From Microbispora bryophytorum (GTDB taxonomy: Bacteria; Actinomycetota; Actinomycetes; Streptosporangiales; Streptosporangiaceae): DNA of 64,000 nucleotides. Under the pieces are notes generated by a model. The model searched no databases. It worked only from the letters and a program-made list of their open reading frames with translations, and was not told the origin of the DNA. Positions within the stretch are counted from its first letter, which is position 1. The number at the start of each line of letters is the position of its first letter. The position numbers and the translations under genes are program-made. The stretch is taken from positions 1-64,000 of the forward strand of contig NZ_VIRL01000006.1 in NCBI RefSeq assembly GCF_006874465.1, written 5' to 3'. Shown here piece by piece: positions 15,823 through 24,470 of this stretch.

Positions 15823-17301
15823 GTGAGTGTGCCGCGCCCGGCAGCCGTGATCGTCCTCGCCGCCGGCGAGGGCACCCGGATGAAATCGAAAACCCCCAAG
15901 GTCCTTCACGAGGTCTGCGGCCGCGCGCTCGTCGACCACATGCTCACCGCCGCGCGGGGCCTGTCGCCCGAGCGGCTGATCGTGGTCATCGGGCATGCGC
16001 GCGAGCAGGTCGGCGCCCATCTCGCGACGAGCTCCGCGGACGCCCGCACGGTCGTCCAGGACAAGCAGAACGGCACCGGCCACGCCGTGCGCACCGCGCT
16101 CGAAGCCGAGGGCCCGATCGACGGCACCGTCCTGGTGACGTACGGCGACACGCCTCTGCTGCGCACCGAGACCCTGGCGGCCCTGCTCGAACGGCACGCC
16201 GCCGACGGCAACGCCGTCACGGTGCTGACCGCCGTCGTCCCCGACCCGACCGGCTACGGCCGGATCGTGCGTGCCGAGGACGGCGCGGTGCTGGAGATCG
16301 TCGAGGAGAAGGACGCGACCCCCGAGCAGCGCGCGATCGCCGAGATGAACTCGGGTGTGTACGCCTTCGACGGCGCGCTCCTGGCCGACGGCCTGAAGCG
16401 GATCGGCGCGGCCAACGCCCAGGGCGAGGAGTACCTGACCGACGTGCTGGCCATCCTCCGCGAGCACGGCCACCGGGTGGGCGCGCACGTGGCCGCCGAC
16501 CACGCCGAGGTCGAGGGCGTCAACGACCGCGTCCAGCTCGCCTTCGTCCGGCGCGTGCTCAACGACCGCATCCTCCAGGCGCACATGCGCGCCGGCGTGA
16601 CCGTCGTCGACCCGGCCAGCACCTGGGTCGACGCCGGGGTCGAGATGGAGCCCGACGCCGTGATCCACCCCGGCACCCAGCTCAAGGGCGCCACCAGGAT
16701 CGGGGCGGGAGCCGAGGTCGGGCCGGGCAGCACGCTGACCGACACGGTCGTCGGCGAGGAGGCCGTCGTGCGCAACACCGTCTCCGACGGCGCGGAGATC
16801 GGCCCCGGCGCCGTCGTGGGCCCCTTCTCCTACCTGCGCCCCGGCACCGTGCTCGGCGGCAAGGGCAAGATCGGCGCGTTCGTCGAGACCAAGAACGCCC
16901 GGATCGGCGAGGGCTCCAAGGTGCCGCACCTGACCTACGTCGGCGACGCGACCATCGGGGTCGGCTCGAACATCGGCGCCGCCTGCGTCTTCGTCAATTA
17001 CGACGGCGTCTCCAAGCACCACACGGTCGTGGGCGACCACGTGCGCGTGGGCAGCGACAACATGCTCGTCGCCCCGGTCACGATCGGGGACGGAGCGTAC
17101 ACGGCCGCCGGATCCGTGATCACGTCCGACGTGCCACCCGGGGCGATGGCGGTCGCCCGCGGCAAACAGCGCAACGTCGAGGGCTGGGTGACGCGCCGCC
17201 GCGCCGGCACCAAGTCGGCGGAGGCGGCCGTGCGGGCGATCGAAGCGCGCGACACGGCCGCGGCGAACGGCGGAGACGCCGCCGGGGACCAGGGCCGATG
17301 A
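15823..17301 (+). CDS. glmU: Bifunctional N-acetylglucosamine-1-phosphate uridyltransferase / glucosamine-1-phosphate acetyltransferase
   Basis: 492 aa from GTG. Makes UDP-GlcNAc, the precursor of peptidoglycan and of many surface glycans. The N-terminal pyrophosphorylase (about 1-230) has VIVLAAGEGTRMKSKTPKVLHEVCG. The C-terminal left-handed beta-helix (about 250-450) shows hexapeptide repeats and acetyltransferase motifs such as GPFSYLRPGTVLGGKGKIGAFVETKNA and NYDGVSKHHT. A short Ala/Gly-rich tail follows. It is upstream of prs in the same orientation, 279 bp apart. Confidence 0.95.
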   Translation: MSVPRPAAVIVLAAGEGTRMKSKTPKVLHEVCGRALVDHMLTAARGLSPERLIVVIGHAREQVGAHLATSSADARTVVQDKQNGTGHAVRTALEAEGPIDGTVLVTYGDTPLLRTETLAALLERHAADGNAVTVLTAVVPDPTGYGRIVRAEDGAVLEIVEEKDATPEQRAIAEMNSGVYAFDGALLADGLKRIGAANAQGEEYLTDVLAILREHGHRVGAHVAADHAEVEGVNDRVQLAFVRRVLNDRILQAHMRAGVTVVDPASTWVDAGVEMEPDAVIHPGTQLKGATRIGAGAEVGPGSTLTDTVVGEEAVVRNTVSDGAEIGPGAVVGPFSYLRPGTVLGGKGKIGAFVETKNARIGEGSKVPHLTYVGDATIGVGSNIGAACVFVNYDGVSKHHTVVGDHVRVGSDNMLVAPVTIGDGAYTAAGSVITSDVPPGAMAVARGKQRNVEGWVTRRRAGTKSAEAAVRAIEARDTAAANGGDAAGDQGR

Positions 17302-17580
17302 TCGGCGCTGGTGATCGGGGCCGGTGACCAGGGCCGGCGATCAGGACCACCTGCGGCCGCCTCCCTCGGGGGCCGTACGGGGACAGGTAAGAGTACGAGG
17401 CGCGGTCTGACCGCGTAGCGCCGAAGGGCCAGGCCAGGAGGACACCGTGACCGACCACATCGACCGGGCGAAGGGGTTTGCGGGCCCCGGGCGAGGCGAG
17501 GGAGCGGCGTTATGGCCGGCCCGGCCTCAGAAAAACCAGGTCCGGTACGGCGAACAGGCTCGACACGCGAGGAGCGCGGC

Positions 17581-18558
17581 ATGAGCGGCAAGAAGACGAC
17601 CGGTGAGCGGAACCTCATGTTCTTCTCCGGCCGGTCCCACCCCGAACTGGCCGACGAGGTCGCGAACGCCCTCGGCGTCGAGATCACGCCGACGGCGCTG
17701 CGCGACTTCGCCAACGGTGAGATCTACGTGCGCTACCTGGAGTCCGTACGCGGCTGCGACGCCTTCGTCATGCAGAGTCACACCGCGCCGATCAACCAGT
17801 GGATCATGGAACAGCTGATCATGGTGGACGCTCTCAAGCGGGCCTCCGCCAAACGGGTGACCGTGATCATGCCGTTCTACGGCTACAGCCGGCAGGACAA
17901 GAAGGGCCGCGGCCGCGAGCCGATCACCGCCAGGCTGATGGCCGACCTGTTCAAGCAGGCGGGTGCCGACCGGATGATGTCCATCGACCTGCACACCTCG
18001 CAGATCCAGGGCTTCTTCGACGGCCCGGTGGACCACCTGTTCGCGCTGCCGGTCCTGATCAACTACCTGCGCGGCAAGCTCGACCCCGCCACCACCACGA
18101 TCGTCTCTCCCGACACCGGCCGCGTACGGCTGGCCGAGCGCTGGTCCGACAGCCTGGGCACGCCCGTGGCGTTCATCCACAAGCGGCGCGACCTCGACGT
18201 GGCCAACCAGGTGAAGGTGCACGAGGTGGTCGGCAAGGTGCGCGGCAGGACCTGTGTGCTGATCGACGACATGATCGACACGGGCGGCTCGATCTGCAAG
18301 GCGGCCGACGCGCTGTACGAGCACGGCGCGACCGACGTCATCGTGGCCGCCACGCACGCCATCTTCTCCGACCCGGCCGTGGATCGTCTGAAGAACTCCC
18401 GCATCTCCGAGGTGGTCGTGACCAACACGCTGCCCATCCCGGAGGAGAAGAGGTTCGACAGCCTCACGGTCCTGTCGATCGCCCCGCTGATCGCCCGGGC
18501 GATCACCGAGGTCTTCACCGACGGCTCGGTCACCAGCCTCTTCGAGGGCGACAGCTGA
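17581..18558 (+). CDS. prs: Ribose-phosphate pyrophosphokinase
   Basis: 325 aa. Forms PRPP from ribose-5-phosphate and ATP for nucleotide, His and Trp synthesis. Visible are FFSGRSHPELA, the HTSQIQGFF metal-binding region, and the PRPP-binding loop CVLIDDMIDTGGSICKAADAL. ATG at 17581 chosen because GAGGAG lies at the right distance and the encoded MSGKKTTGERNLMFFSG fits family length. An earlier in-frame start at 17512 would add 23 atypical residues. A strong hairpin terminator follows. Confidence 0.95.
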   Translation: MSGKKTTGERNLMFFSGRSHPELADEVANALGVEITPTALRDFANGEIYVRYLESVRGCDAFVMQSHTAPINQWIMEQLIMVDALKRASAKRVTVIMPFYGYSRQDKKGRGREPITARLMADLFKQAGADRMMSIDLHTSQIQGFFDGPVDHLFALPVLINYLRGKLDPATTTIVSPDTGRVRLAERWSDSLGTPVAFIHKRRDLDVANQVKVHEVVGKVRGRTCVLIDDMIDTGGSICKAADALYEHGATDVIVAATHAIFSDPAVDRLKNSRISEVVVTNTLPIPEEKRFDSLTVLSIAPLIARAITEVFTDGSVTSLFEGDS

Positions 18559-18563
18559 GCGGT

Positions 18564-18604
18564 GCGGGCCCCCGGTCCGGCCGGACGGCCGCCCGGGGGC
18601 CCGC
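18564..18604. terminator. Bidirectional terminator between prs and trpS
   Basis: A perfect 12-bp GC stem (18564-18575 with 18593-18604) closes a 17-nt loop between two convergent genes. No long T run, as often in actinomycetes. Confidence 0.65.
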
Positions 18605-18613
18605 GCGCGTCCT

Positions 18614-19693
18614 TCAGTAGAAGGCCTTCATGGCCTCCCGCACCTCTTTGAGGGTGTCGTCGGCGATGGCGTTGGCCCACTCGTTGCCGTCGCGAAGCAC
18701 CCGCCGGATGTGGGCGCGGTCCTGGGCCAGCTCGGCGCGCCGCGCCCGGATGGGCGCGAAGCGGTCGTTGACCGCGTCGGTGACGAGGCCCTTCAACCCT
18801 GCCGCTCCCCGGCCGCCGATCTCCCCGGCCACCTCGTGCGGGTCGCGGTTTAGGCACAGCGCGGCCAGAAGGACCAGGCTGGAGACCTCGGGCCGGGCCG
18901 CCGGGTCATAGGTGATATCGCGGTCCGCGTCGGTCTTGGCGCCGCGGATCATCCGGGCGGTCTCGTCGGCGGTCGCCGCCAGGGTGATGGCGTTGCCCCG
19001 GCTCTTGCTCATCTTGCCTCCGTCGGTGCCGAGCAGCAGCGGGGCCGCGGACAGCAGAGCCTCCGGCTCGGGGAAGACCGGGCCGTAGCGGCTGTTGAAG
19101 CGGCGCGCGACGGTGCGGGCGACCTCCAGATGAGGCAACTGGTCCTGACCGACGGGCACGAGGCCTGCCTTGCAGAACAGGATGTCGGCGGCCTGGTGGA
19201 CCGGATAGGTGAACATCAGCCCGCTGACCGCCGACTGACGCGAGTGGGCGATCTCGTCCTTGACCGTGGGGTTGCGCCCCAGCTCCGAGACGGAGACCAG
19301 GCTGAGGAACGGCAGCAGCAACTGGTTCAGCGCGGGGACCGCGCTGTGAGTGAAAACGGTGGCCCGGTCCGGGTCGATGCCCACGGCCAGGTAGTCGAGC
19401 GTCAGGTCCTCCACATGCTCCGCGAGCCGGTCGGCGACGTCGCGGTCGGTCAGGACCTGGTAGTCCGCGATCAGCACCATCATGTCCACGCCCAGGTTCT
19501 GAAGGCGGACGCGGTTGTGCAGGGTGCCGAAATAGTGCCCCAGGTGCAGCCGGCCGGTCGGGCGGTCCCCGGTCAGTGCGCGGAAGCGTCCGGGCCGCTC
19601 ATGGATCTGTCTTTCCAGCGCGGCGCTGCGGCGCCGGGCGGCCGGTAGGCCGAGCTCGTCGTCGTCCGGAGTGGTGTCGAGGATCGTGGTCAT
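18614..19693 (-). CDS. trpS: Tryptophan-tRNA ligase
   Basis: 359 aa class I synthetase charging tRNA-Trp. Signatures: HLGH (GDRPTGRLHLGHYFGTLHN, about residues 43-61) and KMSKS (GGKMSKSRGN). ATG at 19691-19693 follows AGGGGAGAACAC. The upstream leader encodes a 13-aa peptide with two adjacent Trp codons followed by pause, antiterminator and terminator structures, so transcription is probably attenuated by charged tRNA-Trp. In Streptomyces this control is documented for the auxiliary, indolmycin-resistant TrpRS, so this gene may be the inducible paralogue. That assignment is inference. Confidence 0.93.
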   Translation of the reverse strand: MTTILDTTPDDDELGLPAARRRSAALERQIHERPGRFRALTGDRPTGRLHLGHYFGTLHNRVRLQNLGVDMMVLIADYQVLTDRDVADRLAEHVEDLTLDYLAVGIDPDRATVFTHSAVPALNQLLLPFLSLVSVSELGRNPTVKDEIAHSRQSAVSGLMFTYPVHQAADILFCKAGLVPVGQDQLPHLEVARTVARRFNSRYGPVFPEPEALLSAAPLLLGTDGGKMSKSRGNAITLAATADETARMIRGAKTDADRDITYDPAARPEVSSLVLLAALCLNRDPHEVAGEIGGRGAAGLKGLVTDAVNDRFAPIRARRAELAQDRAHIRRVLRDGNEWANAIADDTLKEVREAMKAFY

Positions 19694-19753
19694 GTGTTCT
19701 CCCCTGGCAAGTGGTCCGCCGTTCCGACGGCGGCCCCTCGTCCAGGGAGCACG

Positions 19754-19780
19754 AAAAAGGGCCGTCCATCCGAACGGCCC
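19754..19780 (-). terminator. Attenuator terminator hairpin of trpS
   Basis: Minus-strand stem GGGCCGT/ACGGCCC (19759-19780) with an 8-nt loop, followed by TTTTT (19754-19758). It lies between leader peptide and trpS start, where an intrinsic terminator makes sense only as an attenuator. Confidence 0.85.
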
Positions 19781-19802
19781 GGTCGTACGCGTGTGAGATG
19801 GC

Positions 19803-19849
19803 CGCTCCTACGTGGAGCGCCACCAGCCCTGACACAACGTACGAATCAC
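19803..19849 (-). promoter_or_regulatory. trpS leader: Trp leader peptide and attenuator segments 1 and 2
   Basis: GTG at 19847-19849 opens a 13-codon ORF MIRTLCQGWWRST ending in TAG at 19808-19810. Segment 1 (CGCTCC) pairs with segment 2 (GGAGCG) as a hairpin with the stop codon in its loop (19803-19819). The adjoining CGGCC of segment 2 can instead pair with GGCCG in the 5' arm of the terminator. A ribosome stalled at the Trp pair would cover segment 1, free segment 2, and prevent terminator formation. Confidence 0.85.
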
Positions 19850-19855
19850 GCGGCC

Positions 19856-19885
19856 AGTGTAACGGCGCGACCCGGCGGATGTCGC
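19856..19885 (-). promoter_or_regulatory. Predicted promoter of the trpS leader
   Basis: Minus-strand GCGACA (19880-19885), 18 bp, TACACT (19856-19861). The -10 box ends 6 bp before the GTG of the leader peptide, so the transcript would start at or next to that codon and the leader would be translated without a 5' UTR. Confidence 0.5.
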
Positions 19886-19928
19886 GGATGTCAGCGCCCC
19901 GGCGAGCGACGCGGGAAGCGCTCATGAC

Positions 19929-20043
19929 GCCTCCGGCCGGACTGCTGGCGTGCCTCCGGCTGGGCGTATGGCGCGCCTCCGGCAGGGCGTACGGCGCGCC
20001 TCCGGCACGACTGATGGCGTGCCTCCGGCGCGGCGAACGGTAG
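19929..20043. repeat. 23-bp tandem repeat, five copies, upstream of rplY
   Basis: GCCTCCGGC recurs at 19929, 19952, 19975, 19998 and 20021, exactly 23 bp apart, with a partly conserved spacer (often TGGCGY at the end). It is intergenic between the trpS promoter and rplY. No gene or known site explains it. Confidence 0.85.
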
Positions 20044-20135
20044 GCTGTGGGGGTTGCGCTCGTAACGCCTTCCGCTAGGGCGGGTGAGGGGGAGCGCGCC
20101 AATCCGCCGATCGACTCATCCCTAGGAGATGCGCC

Positions 20136-20726
20136 GTGTCCGAGGTACGTATCGCCGCCGAGCTTCGTAACGAGTTCGGCAAGGGCGCCGCCCGCAAGAT
20201 CCGCCGGGGGAACAAGGTCCCCGCCGTTCTCTACGGCCACGGCACCGAGACCAAGCACCTGACCCTCCCCGGCCACGAGCTGCTGCTCGCGCTGCGCACG
20301 CCGAACGTGCTCATCCGCCTGGAGGGCGAGGGCGTGGACGAGATCGCGCTGCCCAAGGGCGTCCAGCGCGACCCGATCAAGGGCTTCCTGGAGCACGTCG
20401 ACCTGCTGCTGGTCAAGCGCGGCGAGAAGGTCACCGTCGAGATCCCGGTCACCGTCACCGGCGACACGATCGGCAGCGCCATCGTCGAGCAGCAGCTGGT
20501 CACGATCTCGGTCGAGACCGAGGCGACCCACATCCCGACCGGCGTCGAGGTCGACGTGGACGGCAAGGACGCCGGCTTCGTGGTGCACGCGAGCGACCTG
20601 AACCTGCCGAGCGGCACCACGCTGGCGGGCGACCCCGAGGCTCTGGTGCTGCAGGTGATCGGCGCCCCGACCGCCGAGCTGCCCGAGGGCGCCGAGGGCG
20701 CCGAGGGCGACAGCGCCGCCGAGTAG
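20136..20726 (+). CDS. rplY: 50S ribosomal protein L25 / general stress protein Ctc
   Basis: 196 aa, the long CTC form: N-terminal 5S-rRNA-binding L25 domain (about 1-92) with [18 protein letters not shown], and a C-terminal TL5/CTC beta domain (about 93-180), then an acidic Glu/Ala tail. GTG start. It is followed by a strong terminator-like hairpin and by pth, the usual actinobacterial and Bacillus order. Confidence 0.95.
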   Translation: MSEVRIAAELRNEFGKGAARKIRRGNKVPAVLYGHGTETKHLTLPGHELLLALRTPNVLIRLEGEGVDEIALPKGVQRDPIKGFLEHVDLLLVKRGEKVTVEIPVTVTGDTIGSAIVEQQLVTISVETEATHIPTGVEVDVDGKDAGFVVHASDLNLPSGTTLAGDPEALVLQVIGAPTAELPEGAEGAEGDSAAE

Positions 20727-20742
20727 GACCCCCGTTCGTGAG

Positions 20743-20780
20743 AGAGTCCTCCACAGGTGTCCTGTGGAGGACTCTTCCTT
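20743..20780 (+). terminator. Terminator after rplY
   Basis: A perfect 15-bp stem (20743-20757 with 20761-20775) and a 3-nt loop, followed by TCCTT. It lies between rplY and pth and is too strong to be chance, so pth probably relies on read-through or a promoter close to the hairpin. Confidence 0.9.
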
Positions 20781-20808
20781 GTGGGGAAAGACAGCGGAGG
20801 AGACAGCG

Positions 20809-21420
20809 GTGTCCGACACGTCCGCGCAGCGGTGGCTGGTGGTGGGCCTGGGCAACCCCGGGCCGGAGTACGCCGGAAACCGGCACAACGCGGGCTTCAT
20901 GGTGCTCGACGAGCTGGCTGCCCGGATGGGCGGGCGGTTCAAGGCGCACAGGTCGCGGGCCGAGATCGTCGAGGGCCGCCTGGCCGCGCTCCCGGTCGTG
21001 CTGGCCAAGCCGCTGTCGTTCATGAACCTGTCGGGCGGCCCGGTGAAGGCGCTGGCCGACTTCTACAAGGCCACCCCCGACCGGGTCGTCGTGATCCACG
21101 ACGAGCTGGACATCCCGTACGGCGCGCTGCGCGCGAAGACCGGCGGCGGGGACAACGGCCACAACGGCCTGAAGTCGATCACGAAGTCGCTGGGCACCCG
21201 CGAGTACCCGCGCATCAGGTTCGGCATCGGCCGCCCGCCGGGCCGCATGGACCCGGCGACGTTCGTGCTGCGCGACTTCGCCACGGCCGAGCGCAAGGAC
21301 CTGCCGTTCCTCGTGGACCGGGCGGCCGACATGGTGGAGTCGCTGATGACCGCCGGTCTGGAGGCGACGCAGAACCGCTTCCACACCGCCGACCTCAATC
21401 CGGCGAAGCCGCCCCGCTGA
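20809..21420 (+). CDS. pth: Peptidyl-tRNA hydrolase
   Basis: 203 aa. Releases tRNA from peptidyl-tRNA dropped by the ribosome. Signatures: [22 protein letters not shown] (catalytic His at RHN), [12 protein letters not shown] and [14 protein letters not shown] start behind GGAGGAGA; an upstream ATG at 20764 lies inside the terminator stem and was rejected. The 3' end overlaps the convergent exonuclease gene by 26 bp, inside a 24-bp tandem repeat. Confidence 0.93.
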   Translation: MSDTSAQRWLVVGLGNPGPEYAGNRHNAGFMVLDELAARMGGRFKAHRSRAEIVEGRLAALPVVLAKPLSFMNLSGGPVKALADFYKATPDRVVVIHDELDIPYGALRAKTGGGDNGHNGLKSITKSLGTREYPRIRFGIGRPPGRMDPATFVLRDFATAERKDLPFLVDRAADMVESLMTAGLEATQNRFHTADLNPAKPPR

Positions 21421-22117
21421 GGTCCGGCGACGCCGTCCCGCCGAGGTCGGGTGAATCCGTCCCGCCGAGATCGGACGAGGCCGTCCCGCCGAGGTCCGGC
21501 GCGGCCGTCCCGCCGACGTCGCTCGCGTCGCGCCCGCGCCGCGCCGCGCCCGGCCAGAGCATGAGGTTCTGCAGCAACTCGGCCTGCTCGATGGCGTCGT
21601 CGAGCGCGTTGTGGGTGTGCGGGCGCCGCGCCCGCACCTCGCGCGGCATCTGGCGCTTGGTCGCCCAGGCCACCGGCACCACGGCCTTGGCGGCGTACAG
21701 CGTCTTGATGTCGATGCATCGGGAGTGGCCGAAGGGCGACTGCCCGGTGAATCGGAGGAAGTACCAGTACATCCACATCCAGTCGTACGACAGCGGGAAG
21801 GCCGCGAGCACCGGCAGGTCGTCGCCGCACACCTCACGCACCCAGGCCGCCGCCTCCGTCATCGCCTCGGCCGGGTCGCGTCCCTCACGCTGCAGCGTCG
21901 CCCGGTCGAGGCCGCTCACCGCCAGCGCCTCCGCCACCCAGTCGTCGCTGATCGGCCGTAACTCCGCGTAGAACGTCTGGGACTCCGGATCGGTCCGCTC
22001 GAACCGCCGCCCGGTCATCCGGCCGGCCACGGTCATGCCGAAGCTGACCATCGAGTACGGCCCCGGAATCGGGCCATCAGCCTCGACATCAACCGATATG
22101 TACGTTTCGGCTTTCAA
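21395..22117 (-). CDS. DEDDh-type 3'-5' exonuclease-like protein with C-terminal 8-aa repeats
   Basis: 240 aa. RNase H-fold exonuclease features: VDVEADGP (first Asp/Glu pair, about residues 9-16), a middle PLSYDW Asp, and [14 protein letters not shown] with His and Asp of motif III near residue 170. The last 45 residues repeat an 8-aa unit like DLGGTASP, encoded by a 24-bp DNA repeat that reaches into the 3' end of pth on the other strand. It probably processes RNA or DNA 3' ends; the substrate is unknown. Divergent from the sugar transferase operon. Confidence 0.75.
   Translation of the reverse strand: MKAETYISVDVEADGPIPGPYSMVSFGMTVAGRMTGRRFERTDPESQTFYAELRPISDDWVAEALAVSGLDRATLQREGRDPAEAMTEAAAWVREVCGDDLPVLAAFPLSYDWMWMYWYFLRFTGQSPFGHSRCIDIKTLYAAKAVVPVAWATKRQMPREVRARRPHTHNALDDAIEQAELLQNLMLWPGAARRGRDASDVGGTAAPDLGGTASSDLGGTDSPDLGGTASPDLSGAASPD
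21411..21530. repeat. 24-bp coding tandem repeat
   Basis: CCCGCCGAG-containing units recur at about 21411, 21435, 21459, 21483 and 21507, each 24 bp apart. They encode the 8-residue repeats of the exonuclease and, at the left end, overlap the last codons of pth. Confidence 0.8.
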
Positions 22118-22192
22118 CGAATCTCCCTGAGACGCCGGGGTGAGGCCGCTAGCATTCCATCACTGTCGGTATTGGCAGGATCACGGGGGGCG

Positions 22193-23656
22193 ATGGTGCT
22201 GGACGGTGACACGTCCTCGGTTGCCGTCGGCACGTTCCGGGACTCGCCGGCCCATCCGATGCCGCGGCCTCCCGAGTGGGCGGTCCGGTATCGGCTCACC
22301 GCGGCCGTCTGCGACATCGTGGGCGCCCTTCTCGCGGGGGTCACCGCGGTGGTGATCCGGTTCGGCGAGGTTACTCCGTACGTGATGCCCTACGTGATTG
22401 CGAGCGCCGCGCTGCCCGCCGTCTGGGCGGTGATCCTGGTCCTGAGCCGGGCGTACGAGCCGCGCCTGATCGGCGTGGGGGCCGAGGAGTTCCGCCGGGT
22501 CGCGCGCGGCGGCTTCACGTTGATCGCCGGTGTCACGATCGCGGCGTACGCGTCGAAGACCGGGATCGCCCGCGGCTACGTGCTGATCGCGCTGCCGCTC
22601 GCCACCGTGCTCACCCTCGCGGCGAGATACGGCCTGCGGCAGCGGCTGCACCGCAGACGGGCCAGGGGCGGGGGCTGCATGCGCAGGGTCGTGGCGGTGG
22701 GCCATCGGACGGCGGTCGCCGAGCTGGTCGCCACCTTCCGCAGGGAGCGCTACCACGGGATGGAGGTGGTGGCCGCCTGCGTGCCCACCGGCGCCGCCGG
22801 ATGGATCGCGGACGTGCCGGTGCTGGGCGACTTCACCGACGTGCCGCTGGTGGTCGAGCAGGTCCGGGCGGACACGGTGGCGGTGCTCGCCTGCCCCGAG
22901 CTGGACGGCACGGCGCTGCGCAGGCTGGCCTGGCGGCTGGAGCGGACGCGCACCGACCTCGTGGTGGCGCCCGCGCTGATGGAGGTGGCCGGTCCGCGGA
23001 TCGCGATCCGCCCCATCGCCGGGCTCCCACTGCTGCACGTGGAGCATCCCGAGCTGACGGGAGGACGCCGGCTGGTCAAGGGCGTGTTCGACCGGCTGGT
23101 CGCCGCCGCCGCGCTGGTCGTGCTCGCCCCGCTGCTGGCCGCCGTCGCCGTGGCCGTACGGGCGAGCGGCCCGGGGCCCGTCCTGTTCCGCCAGCGGCGG
23201 GTGGGCAGGGACGGCGTGGAGTTCACGATCCTGAAGTTCCGCACGATGCGCAGGGACGCGGAGGCCCGCAAGGTCGAGCTGGTCAGCGACGCCGACGGCG
23301 TGCTGTTCAAGGTGCGCAGGGATCCGCGGGTGACCCCGCTCGGCGCCGCGCTGCGGCGTTACTCGCTCGACGAGCTGCCGCAGCTCTTCAACGTGCTTCG
23401 GGGCGACATGTCGCTCGTCGGACCGCGCCCGCCGCTGCCCGAGGAGGTCGCGCGGTACGGCGACGACGTGCGCCGCAGGCTCGTGGTGCGGCCCGGGATG
23501 ACCGGGCTCTGGCAGGTCAACGGCCGGTCCGACCTCTCCTGGGAGGAATCGGTACGGTTGGACCTACGTTATGTCGAGAACTGGTCTCTCATGCTGGATC
23601 TGCAGATCTTATGGAAGACGTGGTCTGCGGTCGCAGGCGGGGCGGGAGCGTACTGA
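22193..23656 (+). CDS. Polyprenyl-phosphate sugar-1-phosphate transferase (initiating glycosyltransferase)
   Basis: 487 aa from ATG 22193 after GGGGGG; a TTG at 22172 would add seven residues. N-terminal half: four or five membrane segments (about 20-120) and a Rossmann-like domain. C-terminal bacterial sugar transferase domain (about 285-480) after a last membrane helix: VLFRQRRVGRDG, FTILKFRTMRRDAE, RYSLDELPQLFNVLRGDMSLVGPRPPLP and RPGMTGLWQVNGRSDLSW. It loads a sugar phosphate onto undecaprenyl phosphate, the first step of surface polysaccharide synthesis. cysQ, cysD and cysN follow on the same strand at very short spacing, tying the glycan to sulfate activation. Confidence 0.9.
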   Translation: MVLDGDTSSVAVGTFRDSPAHPMPRPPEWAVRYRLTAAVCDIVGALLAGVTAVVIRFGEVTPYVMPYVIASAALPAVWAVILVLSRAYEPRLIGVGAEEFRRVARGGFTLIAGVTIAAYASKTGIARGYVLIALPLATVLTLAARYGLRQRLHRRRARGGGCMRRVVAVGHRTAVAELVATFRRERYHGMEVVAACVPTGAAGWIADVPVLGDFTDVPLVVEQVRADTVAVLACPELDGTALRRLAWRLERTRTDLVVAPALMEVAGPRIAIRPIAGLPLLHVEHPELTGGRRLVKGVFDRLVAAAALVVLAPLLAAVAVAVRASGPGPVLFRQRRVGRDGVEFTILKFRTMRRDAEARKVELVSDADGVLFKVRRDPRVTPLGAALRRYSLDELPQLFNVLRGDMSLVGPRPPLPEEVARYGDDVRRRLVVRPGMTGLWQVNGRSDLSWEESVRLDLRYVENWSLMLDLQILWKTWSAVAGGAGAY

Positions 23657-23658
23657 TA

Positions 23659-24459
23659 ATGACGATGCGGGACGACCATTCCCTCGCCGGTGAGCTGGCG
23701 ACGGAGGCGGGGGAGCGGCTCCTTGAGCTGCGCGCCCGTCTCGGGTTCGAGGACGGCCGGGCGCTGAAGGATGCCGGGGACCGCGCGTCCCACGAGTTCC
23801 TCATGGACGCCCTGAGGCGGCTGCGGCCGGACGACGCCGTGCTGTCGGAGGAGGCGACCCGCGAGGAGCGGATGGACCCCCGGCGGCTGTCGGCCGAGCG
23901 CGTCTGGATCGTCGACCCTCTCGACGGCACCCGTGAGTTCTCCGAGGAGGGCCGCGCCGACTGGGCCGTCCACGTGGCGCTGTGGGAACGCGGCGCCCTC
24001 AGGGCCGGTGCGGTCGCTCTGCCCGCCTGGCCGGGATCGGCCCAAAAACCAGCACAGGGCCGCACGCTCACGACGGCGGCGCCGCCTGAGCTGCCGGAGA
24101 AGGTGCGCGAGCCGTTCCGCATCGCGGTCAGCCGCACCCGTCCGCCCGAGTTCGTCCGTGAGCTGGCCGCCCGCCACGGCGGGGAACTCGTGCCCATCGG
24201 CTCGGCCGGCGCCAAGATCGCCGCGGTCCTCACCGGAGAGGTCGAGGCATACGTGCACGCCGGGGGCCAGTACGAGTGGGACTCTGCCGCGCCGGTCGCG
24301 GTGGCGGTCGCGGCGGGGGCTCACGCGAGCAGGATCGACGGCTCACCCCTGACGTATAACCAGGGGGACCCCTGGCTGCCGGATATCCTGGTCTCCCTAC
24401 CGGATCTGGCGCCAACGTTGCTCGCCGGAATCCGTGACCTGCATCGCCAGACTCCGTGA
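23659..24459 (+). CDS. cysQ: 3'(2'),5'-bisphosphate nucleotidase, inositol monophosphatase family
   Basis: 266 aa. Removes PAP, the by-product of PAPS-dependent sulfotransferases. Family motifs: LSEEAT (metal-binding Glu), WIVDPLDGTREF and WDSAAPVAVA. ATG at 23659 starts two bases after the sugar transferase stop. The next gene, cysD, begins 11 nt after its stop. The presence of three sulfotransferases in the window gives a clear need for PAP removal. A general inositol monophosphatase is the alternative, made less likely by the cys neighbours. Confidence 0.85.
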   Translation: MTMRDDHSLAGELATEAGERLLELRARLGFEDGRALKDAGDRASHEFLMDALRRLRPDDAVLSEEATREERMDPRRLSAERVWIVDPLDGTREFSEEGRADWAVHVALWERGALRAGAVALPAWPGSAQKPAQGRTLTTAAPPELPEKVREPFRIAVSRTRPPEFVRELAARHGGELVPIGSAGAKIAAVLTGEVEAYVHAGGQYEWDSAAPVAVAVAAGAHASRIDGSPLTYNQGDPWLPDILVSLPDLAPTLLAGIRDLHRQTP

Positions 24460-24470
24460 AGGAAGTCCCC

